Source of the DNA: Symsagittifera roscoffensis
Taxonomy: Eukaryota; Xenacoelomorpha; Acoela; Convolutidae
Assembly: GCF_963678635.1 (NCBI RefSeq)
Contig: NC_087068.1
Coordinates: 188,001 to 252,000 of the forward strand
DNA length: 64,000 nucleotides
Direction of reading: 5' to 3'
Part shown: positions 53,301 to 64,000 of the stretch, one piece after another
Layout: each line of letters begins with the position of its first letter
How positions within the stretch are numbered: position 1 is the first letter of the stretch
The notes under the pieces: generated by a model
The model's database searches: none
Told to the model about the DNA's origin: nothing
Seen by the model: the letters and a program-made list of their open reading frames with translations, nothing else
Position numbers and translations under genes: made by a program

Positions 53301-56300
53301 GAAAAACGCTTCATTTTGTCCTCCACTCATCCTCAATTGTTTTAAACAACCGATCATAATGATGTTAGATGAAAAACGCTTCATTTTTTCCTCCACTCAT
53401 CCTCAATTGTTTTAAACAACCGATCATAATGATGTTAGATCAAAAACGCTTCATTTTTTCCTCCACTCATCCTCAATTGTTTTAAACAACCGATCATAAT
53501 GATGTTAGATGAAAAACGCTTCATTTTTTCCTCCACTCATCCTCAATTGTTTTAAACAACCGATCACAATGATGTTAGATGAAAAACGCTTCATTTTTTT
53601 CCTCCACTCATCCTCAATTGTTTTAAACAACCGATCATAATGATGTTAGATGAAAAACGCTTCATTTTTTCCTCCACTCATCCTCAATTGTTTTAAACAA
53701 CCGATCTTAATGATGTTAGATGAAAAACGCTTCATTTTTTCCTCCACTCATCCTCAATTGTTTTAAACAACCGATCATAATGATGTTAGATGAAAAACGC
53801 TTCATTTTTTCCTCCACTCATCCTCAATTGTTTTAAACAACCGATCATAATAATGTTAGATGAAAAACGCTTCATTTTTTCCTCCACTCATCCTCAATTG
53901 TTTTAAACAACCGATCATAATGATGTTAGATGAAAAACGCTTCATTTTTTTCCTCCACTCATCCTCAATTGTTTTAAACAACCGATCATAATGATGTTAG
54001 ATGAAAAACTCTTCATTTTTTCCTCCACTCATCCTCAATTGTTTTAAACAACCGATCATAATGATGTTAGATGAAAAACGCTTCATTTTTTCCTCCACTC
54101 ATCCTCAATTGTTTTAAACAACCGATCATAATGATGTTAGATGAAAAACGCTTCATTTTTTCCTCCACTTATCCTCAATTGTTTTAAACAACCGATCATA
54201 ATGATGTTAGATGAAAAACGCTTCATTTTTTCCTCCACTCATCCTCAATTGTTTTAAACAACCGATCATAATGATGTTAGATGAAAAACGCTTCATTTTT
54301 TCCTCCACTCATCCTCAATTGTTTTAAACAACCGATCATAATGATGTTAGATGAAAAACGCTTCATTTTTTCCTCCACTCATCCTCAATTGTTTTAAACA
54401 ACCGATCATAATGATGTTAGATGAAAAACGCTTCATTTTTTTCCTCCACTCATCCTCAATTGTTTTAAACAACCGATCATAATGATGTTAGATGAAAAAC
54501 GCTTCATTTTTTCCTCCACTCATCCTCAATTGTTTTAAACAACCGATCATAATGATGTTAGATGAAAAACGCTTCATTTTTTCCTCCACTCATCCTCAAT
54601 TGTTTTAAACAACCGATCATAATGATGTTAGATGAAAAACGCTTCATTTTTTCCTCCACTCATCCTCAATTGTTTTAAGCAACCGATCATAATGATGTTA
54701 GATGAAAAACGCTTCATTTTTTCCTCCACTCATCCTCAATTGTTTTAAAAAACCGATCATAATGATGTTAGATGAAAAACGCTTCATTTTTTTCCTCCAC
54801 TCATCCTCAATTGTTTTAAACAACCGATCATAATGATGTTAGATGAAAAACGCTTCATTTTTCCTCCACTCATCCTCAATTGTTTTAAACAACCGATCAT
54901 AATGATGTTAGATGAAAAACGCTTCATTTTTTCCTCCACTCATCCTCAATTGTTTTAAACAACCGATCATAATGATGTTAGATGAAAAACGCTTCATTTT
55001 TTCCTCCACTCATCCTCAATTGTTTTAAACAACCGATCATAATGATGTTAGATGAAAAACGCTTCGTTTTTTTCCTCCACTCATCCTCAATTGTTTTAAA
55101 CAACCGATCATAATGATGTTAGATGAAAAACGCTTCATTTTTTCCTCCATTCATCCTCAATTGTTTTAAACAACCGATCATAATGATGTTAGATGAAAAA
55201 CGCTTCATTTTTTCCTCCACTCATCCTCAATTGCTTTAAACAACCGATCATAATGATGTTAGATAAAAAACGCTTCATTTTTTCCTCCACTCATCCTCAA
55301 TTGTTTTAAACAACCGATCATAATGATGTTAGATGAAAAACGTTTAATTTTTTCCTCCACTCATCCTCAATTGTTTTAAACAACCGATCATAATGATGTT
55401 AGATGAAAAACGCTTCATTTTTTCCTCCACTCATCCTCAATTGTTTTAAACAACCGATCATAATGATGTTAGATGAAAAACGCTTCATTTTTTTCCTCCA
55501 CTCATCCTCAATTGTTTTAAACAACCGATCATAATGATGTTAGATGAAAAACGCTTCATTTTTTCCTCCACTCATCCTCAATTGTTTTAAACAACCGATC
55601 ATAATGATGTTAGATGAAAAACGCTTCATTTTTTCCTCCACTCATCCTCAATTGTTTTAAACAACCGATCATAATAATGTTAGATGAAAAACGCTTCATT
55701 TTTTCCTCCACTCATCCTCAATTGTTTTAAACAACCGATCATAATGATGTTAGATGAAAAACGCTTCATTTTTTCCTCCAATCATCCTCAATTGTTTTAA
55801 ACAACCGATCATAATGATGTTAGATGAAACACGCTTCATTTTTTCCTCCACTCATCCTCAATTGTTTTAAACAACCGATCATAATGATGTTAGATGAAAA
55901 ACGCTTCATTTTTTCCTCCACTCATCCTCAATTGTTTTAAACAACCGATCATAATGATGTTAGATGAAAAACGCTTCATTTTTTCCTCCACTCATCCTCA
56001 ATTGTTTTAAACAACCAATCATAATGATGTTAGATAAAAAACGCTTCATTTTTTTCCTCCACTCATCCTCAATTGTTTTAAACAACCGATCATAATGATG
56101 TTAGATGAAAAACGCTTCATTTTTTCCTCCACTCATCCTCAATTGTTTTAAACAACCGATCATAATGATGTTAGATGAAAAACGCTTCATTTTTTCCTCC
56201 ACTCATCCTCAATTGTTTTAAACAACCGATCATAATGATGTTAGATGAAAAACGCTTCATTTTTTCTTCCACTCATCCTCAATTGTTTTAAACAACCGAT

Positions 56301-59300
56301 CATAATGATGTTAGATGAAAAACGCTTCATTTTTTTCCTCCACTCATCCTCAATTGTTTTAAACAACCGATCATAATGATATTAGATGAAAAACGCTTCA
56401 TTTTTTTCCTCCACTCATCCTCAATTGTTTTAAACAACCGATCATAATGATGTTAGATGAAAAACGCTTCATTTTTTCCTCCACTCATCCTCAATTGTTT
56501 TACACAACCGATCATAATGATGTTAGATGAAAAACGCTTCATTTTTTCCTCCACTCATCCTCAATTGTTTTAAACAACCGATCATAATGATGTTAGATGA
56601 AAAACGCTTCATTTTTTCCTCCACTCATCCTCAATTGTTTTAAACAACCGATCATAATGATGTTAGATGAAAAACGCTTCATTTTTTTCCTCCACTCATC
56701 CTCAGTTGTTTTAAACAACCAATCATAATGATGTTAGATGAAAAACGCTTCATTTTTTCCTCCACTCATCCTCAATTGTTTTAAACAACCGATCATAATG
56801 ATGTTAGATGAAAAACGCTTCATTTTTTCCTCCACTCATCCTCAATTGTTTTAAACAACCGATCATAATGATGTTAGATCAAAAACGCTTCATTTTTTCC
56901 TCCACTCATCCTCAATTGTTTTAAACAACCGATCATAATGATGTTAGATGAAAAACGCTTCATTTTTTCCTCCACTCATCCTCAATTGTTTTAAACAACC
57001 GATCATAATGATGTTAGATGAAAAACACTTCATTTTTCCCTCCATTCATCCTCAATTGTTTTAAACAACCGATCATAATGATGTTAGATGAAAAACGCTT
57101 CATTTTTTTCCTCCACTCATCCTCAATTGTTTTAAGCAACCGATCATAATGATGTTAGATGAAAAACGCTTCATTTTTTTCCTCCACTCATCCTCAATTG
57201 TTTTAAACAACCGATCATAATGATGTTAGATGAAAAACGCTTCATTTTTTTCTCCACTCATCCTCAATTGTTTTAAACAACCGATCATAATGATTTTAGA
57301 TGAAAAACGCTTCATTTTTTCCTCCACTCATCCTCAATTGTTTTAAACAACCGATCATAATGATGTTAGATGAAAAACGCTTCATTTTTTCCTCCACTCA
57401 TCCTCAATTGTTTTAAACAACCGATCATAAAGATGTTAGATGAAAAACGCTTCATTTTTTCCTCCACTCATCCTCAATTGTTTTAAACAACCGATCATAA
57501 TGATGTTAGATGAAAAACGCTTCATTTTTTCCTCCACTCATCCTCAATTGTTTTAAACAACCGATCATAATGATGTTAGATGAAAAACGCTTCATTTTTT
57601 CCTCCACTCATCCTCAATTGTTTTAAACAACCGATCATAATGATGTTAGATGAAAAACGCTTCATTTTTACCTCCACTCATCCTCAATTGTTTTAAACAA
57701 CCGATCATAATGATGTTAGATGAAAAACGCTTCTTTTTTTCCTCCACTCATCCTCAATTGTTTTAAACAACCGATCATAATGATGTTAGATGAAAAACGC
57801 TTCATTTTTTCCTCCACTCATCCTCAATTGTTTTAAACAACCGATCATAATGATGTTAGATGAAAAACGCTTCATTTTTTCCTCCACTCATCCTCAATTG
57901 TTCTAAACAACCGATCATAATGATGTTAGATGAAAAACGCTTCATTTTTTCCTCCACTCATCCTCAATTGTTTTAAACAACCGATCATAATGATGTTAGA
58001 TGAAAAACGCTTCATTTTTTCCTCCACTCATCCTCAATTGTTTTAAACAATCGATCATAATGATGTTAGATGAAAAACGCTTCATTTTTTCCTCCACTCA
58101 TCCTCAATTGTTTTAAACAACCGATCATAATGATGTTAGATGAACAACGCTTCATTTTTTCCTCCACTCATCCTCAATTGTTTTAAACAACCGATCATAA
58201 TGATTTTAGATGAAAAACGCTTCATTTTTTCCTCCACTCATCCTCAATTGTTTTAAACAACCGATCATAATGATGTTAGATGAAAAACGCTTCATTTTTT
58301 CCTCCACTCATCCTCAATTGTTTTAAACAACCGATCATAATGATTTTAGATGAAAAACGCTTCATTTTTTTCCTCCACTCATCCTCAATTGTTTTAAACA
58401 ACCGATCATAATGATGTTAGATGAAAAACGCTTCATTTTTTCCTCCACTCATCCTCAATTGTTTTAAACAACCGATCATAATGATGTTAGATGAAAAACG
58501 CTTCATTTTTTCCTCCACTCATCCTCAATTGTTTTAAACAACCGATCATAATGATGTTAGATGAAAAACGCTTCATTTTTTCCTCCACTCATCCTCAATT
58601 GTTTTAAACAACCGATCATAATGATGTTAGATGAAAAACGCTTCATTTTTTTCCTCCACTCATCCTCAATTGTTTTAAACAACCGATCATAATGATGTTA
58701 GATGAAAAACGCTTCATTTTTTTCCTCCACTCATCCTCAATTGTTTTAAACAACCGATCCTAATGATGTTAGATGAAAAACGCTTCATTTTTTCCCTCCA
58801 CTCATCCTCAATTGTTTTAAACAACCGATCATAATGATGTTAGATGAAAAACGCTTCATTTTTTTCCTCCACTCATCCTCAATTGTTTTAAACAACCGAT
58901 CATAATGATGTTAGATGAAAAACGCGTCATTTTTTCCTCCACTCATCCTCAATTGTTTTAAACAACCGATCATAATGATGTTAGATGAAAAACGCTTCAT
59001 TTTTTCCTCCACTCATCCTCAATTGTTTTAAACAACCGATCATAATGATGTTAGATGAAAAACGCTTCATTTTTTCCTCCACTCATCCTCAATTGTTTTA
59101 AACAACCGATCATAATGATGTTAGATGAAAAACGCTTCTTTTTTTCCTCCACCCATCCTCAATTGTTTTAAACAACCAATCATAATGATGTTAGATGAAA
59201 AACGCTTCATTTTTTTCCTCCACTCATCCTCAATTGTTTTAAGCAACCGATCATAATGATGTTAGATGAAAAACGCTTCATTTTTTTCCTCCACTCATCC

Positions 59301-61838
59301 TCAATTGTTTTAAACAACCGATCATAATGATGTTAGATGAAAAACGCTTCATTTTTTCCTCCACTCATCCTCAATTGTTTTAAACAACCGATCATAATGA
59401 TGTTAGATGAAAAACGCTTCATTTTTTCCTCCACTCATCCTCAATTGTTTTAAACAACCGATCATAATGATGTTAGATGAAAAACGCTTCATTTTTTCCT
59501 CCACTCATCCTCAATTGTTTTAAACAACCGATCATAATGATGTTAGATGAAAATCGCTTCATTTTTTCCTCCACTCATCCTCAATTGTTTTAAACAACCG
59601 ATCATAATGATGTTAGATGAAAAACGCTTCATTTTTTTCCTCCACTCATCCTCAATTGTTTTAAACAACCGATCATAATGATGTTAGATGAAAAACGCGT
59701 CATTTTTTCCTCCACTCATCCTCAATTGTTTTAAACAACCGATCATAATGATGTTAGATGAAAAACGCTTCATTTTTTCCTCCACTCATCCTCAATTGTT
59801 TTAAACAACCGATCATAATGATGTTAGATGAAAAACGCTTCATTTTTTCCTCCACTCATCCTCAATTGTTTTAAACAACCGATCATAATGATGTTAGATG
59901 AAAAACGCTTCATTTTTTCCTCCACCCATCCTCAATTGTTTTAAACAACCAATCATAATGATGTTAGATGAAAAACGCTTCATTTTTTTCCTCCACTCAT
60001 CCTCAATTGTTTTAAGCAACCGATCATAATGATGTTAGATGAAAAACGCTTCATTTTTTTCCTCCACTCATCCTCAATTGTTTTAAACAACCGATCATAA
60101 TGATGTTAGATGAAAAACGCTTCATTTTTTCCTCCACTCATCCTCAATTGTTTTAAACAACCGATCATAATGATGTTAGATGAAAAACGCTTCATTTTTT
60201 CCTCCACTCATCCTCAATTGTTTTAAACAACCGATCATAATGATGTTAGATGAAAAACGCTTCATTTTTTCCTCCACTCATCCTCAATTGTTTTAAACAA
60301 CCGATCATAATGATGTTAGATGAAAATCGCTTCATTTTTTCCTCCACTCATCCTCAATTGTTTTAAACAACCGATCATATTGATGTTAGATGAAAAACGC
60401 TTCATTTTTTTCCTCCACTCATCCTCAATTGTTTTAAACAACCGATCATAATGATGTTAGATGAAAAACGTTTCATTTTTTCCTCCACTCATCCTCAATT
60501 GTTTTAAACAACCGATCATAATGATGTTAGATGAAAAACGCTTCATTTTTTCCTCCACTCATCCTCAATTGTTTTAAACAACCGATCATAATGATGTTAG
60601 ATGAAAAACGCTTCATTTTTTCCTCCACTCATCCTCAATTGTTTTAAACAACCGATCATAATGATGTTAGATGAAAAACGCTTCATTTTTTCCTCCACTC
60701 ATCCTCAATTGTTTTAAACAACCGATCATAAAGATGTTAGATGAAAAACGCTTCATTTTTTCCTCCACTCATCCTCAATTGTTTTAAACAACCGATCATA
60801 ATGATGTTAGATGAAAAACGCTTCATTTTTTCCTCCACTCATCCTCAATTGTTTTAAACAACCGATCATAATGATGTTAGATGAAAAACGCTTCATTTTT
60901 TCCTCCACTCATCCTCAATTGTTTTAAACAACCAATCATAATGATGTTAGATGAAAAACGCTTCATTTTTTCCTCCACTCATCCTCAATTGTTTTAAACA
61001 ACCGATCATAATTATGTTAGATGAAAAACGCTTCATTTTTTCCTCCACTCATCCTCAATTGTTTTAAACAACCGATCATAATGATGTTAGATGAAAAACG
61101 CTTCATTTTTTCCTCCACTAATCCTCAATTGTTTTAAACAACCGATCATAATGATGTTAGATGAAAAACGCTTCATTTTTTCCTCCACTCATCCTCAATT
61201 GTTTTAAACAACCGATCATAATGATGTTAGATGAAAAACGCTTCATTTTTTCCTCCACTCATCCTTAATTGTTATAAACAATCGATCATAATGATGTTAG
61301 ATGAAAAACGCTTCATTTTTTCCTCCACTCATCCTCAATTGTTTTAAACAACCGATCATAATGATGTTAGATGAAAAACGCTTCATTTTTTCCTCCACTC
61401 ATCCTCAATTGTTTTAAACAATCGATCATAATGATGTTAGATGAAAAACGCTTCATTTTTTCCTCCACTCATCCTCAATTGTTTTAAACAACCGATCATA
61501 ATGATTTTAGATGAAAAACGCTTCATTTTTTTCCTCCACTCATCCTCAATTGTTTTAAACAACCGATCATAATGATGTTAGATGAAAAACGCTTCATTTT
61601 TTCCTCCACTCATCCTCAATTGTTTTAAACAACCGATCATAATGATGTTAGATGAAAAACGCTTCATTTTTTCCTCCACTCATCCTCAATTGTTTTAAAC
61701 AACCGATCATAATGATGTTAGAGGAAAAACGCTTCATTTTTTCCTCCACTCATCCTCAATTGTTTTAAACAACCGATCATAATGATGTTAGATGAAAAAC
61801 GCTTCATTTTTTTCCTCCACTCATCCTCAATTGTTTTC
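50353..61838. repeat. 70-bp satellite, block 2 (about 163 monomers)
   Basis: Continues the monomer interrupted by the retrotransposon. Monomers are 70-71 bases with sparse single-base variants (for example ATAATAATG, AGCAACCG, ACCAATCAT). The array ends in mid-monomer at 61838 after AATTGTTTT. Confidence 0.97.
58830..60373. repeat. 773-bp (11-monomer) higher-order duplication in the satellite
   Basis: Three rare variants recur exactly 773 bases apart: AACGCGT (58921 and 59694), CACCCATCC (ACCC at 59151 and 59924) and GAAAATCGC (T at 59554 and 60327). The AGCAACCG variant follows at the same offset. Boundaries are approximate, since neighbouring variants outside do not repeat. Confidence 0.85.
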
Positions 61839-63498
61839 GTTCTATTGCTTTAATTTTATATTTGACAGAGGGACCGATTTTGTGAAGATGCAAAAGTAAA
61901 ACCAATGATTAAATTTAAGGACCCTTACAATTATTGGCCAATTAGTTAGTTCACAGCGTTTTGCAAAGTTTTTGATTAGTTGCTTTCAAATCGATTTTCT
62001 GAACTGTCAATAAAAGCAACTTGTTTGCTGATGAGAAGTTTTCGTTTCAGAATAAAAACCAAACGGTTTGCATTTAGGCCCTGAAATAATGCAAAAAAAC
62101 TAATGACACCAACAAATTTAGTCTTGCAAGCTACACAGGACATAAAAACCTTTTTGACTCTATTGGTTTTAGTAACTTATTTGAAAAAAAGTTTGGACCG
62201 ATATCTTTTTGTAGGTACAGCAGAGGCACTTTTAAAATCGTATCTTGTTGAGTGAAGACGATACGAGCCAGCTAGAAAAGAATCTCATTGTAAAATCATT
62301 AGTTTTGGTATGTCGCAAGGTTCAATAATAAGTCCTTTTCTTTTCTAGCTTTTTAATAATGATTTACCGAAAGTTGTGATGGTCGGTGCACAAAAAACAG
62401 GCGCGTACTCACGCTTTCAAAACGCAAAACTCAGACCTTTCCACTCAAAATTGAACAACCTGACTTCATTTTGCAAGGCACTAGTCTCGATGTGATTTGT
62501 TCCTATAAATATAAATGAATTTATCTTGAATTTGCAGGAGTTCAACAAATTGCAACTTTCTGAATACGTTGATTATGTTTGCAGAAAATTGGCAGGTTTT
62601 TGTGGCGTAATTGAAACAACGTTTTTCCCATAATTTGCTTTTACTCTTCTATAATGTCTATGCCAAACCATTATTTTTGTTTTTTCTATGCCAAACCATT
62701 AATTTTTTTCACAAAACTTCAATTTAAATTTTTTCAGCTGTTTCTTCTTAGCGTTACATCTGATTTTAAACTGATGAAATTTGAGATTTTTTTGCTCACG
62801 AAGAGCTTTTTGTTCTTGTTCGCAACGGCTTTCAAATCTTCTCAGTACTAGAACAAATGTCAAGAAAAAGGGCTTGGTTTGCCAATCAACAAAAAAATTA
62901 CAACCTTGTCAAATCCAGTGGCATCCTTGGAGATAATTTTCTAGATTTCAGTGGTGAAAAGATAATCAGTTTTTAGAAAAATATTTACAGAGAAAATAAA
63001 TAAGTAAACAAAAAATCGGGCAAAAAATACAAAGAATTTTTTTATTTTGTATTTGTAATTCTTACCAAGAACATATTTTTTAAAAGCTTCTGTGCGCAAA
63101 TGGACTCTAAGCAAAAACTTTTTTCACGTTTCTCTTGTCTGCCGTGCTCACTTACCTTTAGCAAGGACTACTTAAAATATCTGCAAGTTTGAACTGAATC
63201 AGAAAGAACTAAATCTTTAGCTTTTTTGCAGTAATTGAGTCAAGTTCAGTTTCACACATGTTTATCAGGGATCATTAATTAGTTCACTTTGATTCGATCA
63301 AGAGCAAACTAGTCTTTTGTCCACCATGCATATCGTACAATTTTAGTCAGTACAGTTACTATCGGGTAAAAATAGAGATTTTCTGTACTGCACCTGTTTC
63401 GGCTAAATGGATTAATTGTGCAAAATCTCTTGGCTGCTCAGAGCAATTTTGGTCTTGAAAAATGATAGGAGTGCAGTTCTAAGCAAAGCGCAACACAA
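61839..63498. other. Non-satellite insert between satellite blocks
   Basis: About 1.66 kb of AT-rich sequence holding a decayed non-LTR reverse transcriptase (listed separately). The rest shows no gene. Confidence 0.6.
62120..62720 (+). pseudogene. Non-LTR retrotransposon reverse transcriptase remnant
   Basis: In one frame from 62226: ALLKSYLVE, a stop, then GMSQGSIISPFLF, a stop, then LFNNDLPKVV. This is the GVPQGSxLGPLLFxxYINDLP block of Jockey/CR1-type reverse transcriptases. Downstream, KLQLSEYVDYVCRKLAGF and then LLYNVYAKPLF match the thumb region of these enzymes. The catalytic YADD block is not found. Several stops make it inactive. Confidence 0.65.
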
Positions 63499-64000
63499 AT
63501 GTTAGATGAAAAACGCTTCATTTTTTCCTCCACTCATCCTCAATTGTTTTAAACAACCGATCATAATGATGTTAGATGAAAAACGCTTCATTTTTTTCCT
63601 CCACTCATCCTCAATTGTTTTAAACAACCGATCATAATGATGTTAGATGAAAAACGCTTCATTTTTTTCCTCCACTCATCCTCAATTGTTTTAAACAACC
63701 GATCATAATGATGTTAGATGAAAAACGCTTCATTTTTTCCTCCACTCATCCTCAATTGTTTTAAACAACCGATCATAATGATGTTAAATGAAAAACGCTT
63801 CATTTTTTCCTCCACTCATCCTCAATTGTTTTAAACAACCGATCATAATGATGTTAGATGAAAAACGCTTCATTTTTTCCTCCACTCATCCTCAATTGTT
63901 TTAAACAACCGATCATAAAGATGTTAGATGAAAAACGCTTCATTTTTTCCTCCACTCATCCTCAATTGTTTTAAACAACCAATCATAATGATGTTAGATG
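63499..64000. repeat. 70-bp satellite, block 3, runs off the right edge
   Basis: Starts within a monomer (ATGTTAGATGAAAAACGC) and gives about 7 monomers of the same consensus as blocks 1 and 2. Confidence 0.97.

Noticed and set aside
50353-61838. CRISPR-like array
   Set aside because: The 70-bp units are contiguous without unique spacers, and the context is eukaryotic; this is satellite DNA.

Overview
The window looks like a stretch of repeat-rich, AT-rich invertebrate (metazoan) nuclear DNA. It has no bacterial-type gene layout. Coding remnants are eukaryotic transposons, one possible host exon ends in a canonical GTAAGT splice donor, and a large part of the window is a 70-bp satellite. The species cannot be named from the sequence.

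Positions 1-24,705 hold one candidate exon fragment (1-335), a triplicated 696-bp tandem repeat (5661-7727), a decayed Ty1/copia element on the minus strand (7731-11400), a hAT-like MITE (12182-12576), a fold-back element (12732-13447), diffuse ATAATCGAT and GTCGCGCC repeats, a C/G-rich microsatellite, and a field of roughly 0.9-1.15 kb diverged repeats (17.9-24.3 kb) enclosing a dead Tc1/mariner transposase (19067-19620).

From 24,706 the window is satellite (about 17 monomers, then about 163, then 7 running off the right edge). A complete 24,421-bp LTR retrotransposon (25932-50352, transcribed on the minus strand) has inserted into this array. Its two LTRs are each 882 bp and differ at 9 positions that I could count. 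In transcript order it carries: 5' LTR; a primer-binding site that fits a tRNA-Asn-like primer; a 3.1-kb leader with a 185-bp tandem repeat containing covarying hairpins and 16 copies of an octamer; a Gag-protease-RT-RNase H-integrase frame of the Ty3/gypsy order; a C-terminal extension ending in a macro (ADP-ribose-binding) domain; then a second giant frame with one clear SGNH/GDSL hydrolase domain, a second SGNH-like domain and a 1,900-residue region I do not recognise; and the 3' LTR.

This copy is damaged in four visible places: an in-frame TAA inside RT, an in-frame TAA after the integrase C-terminus, a frameshift inside the macro domain, and an 8-bp tandem duplication that splits the second giant frame. 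Without these the element would encode two polyproteins of about 3,000 residues each. The macro domain in a Ty3/gypsy polyprotein, the SGNH-bearing second frame, and a near-central copy of the sequence flanking the 3' LTR are the most unusual parts.

Between satellite blocks, 61839-63498 holds a decayed non-LTR reverse transcriptase.
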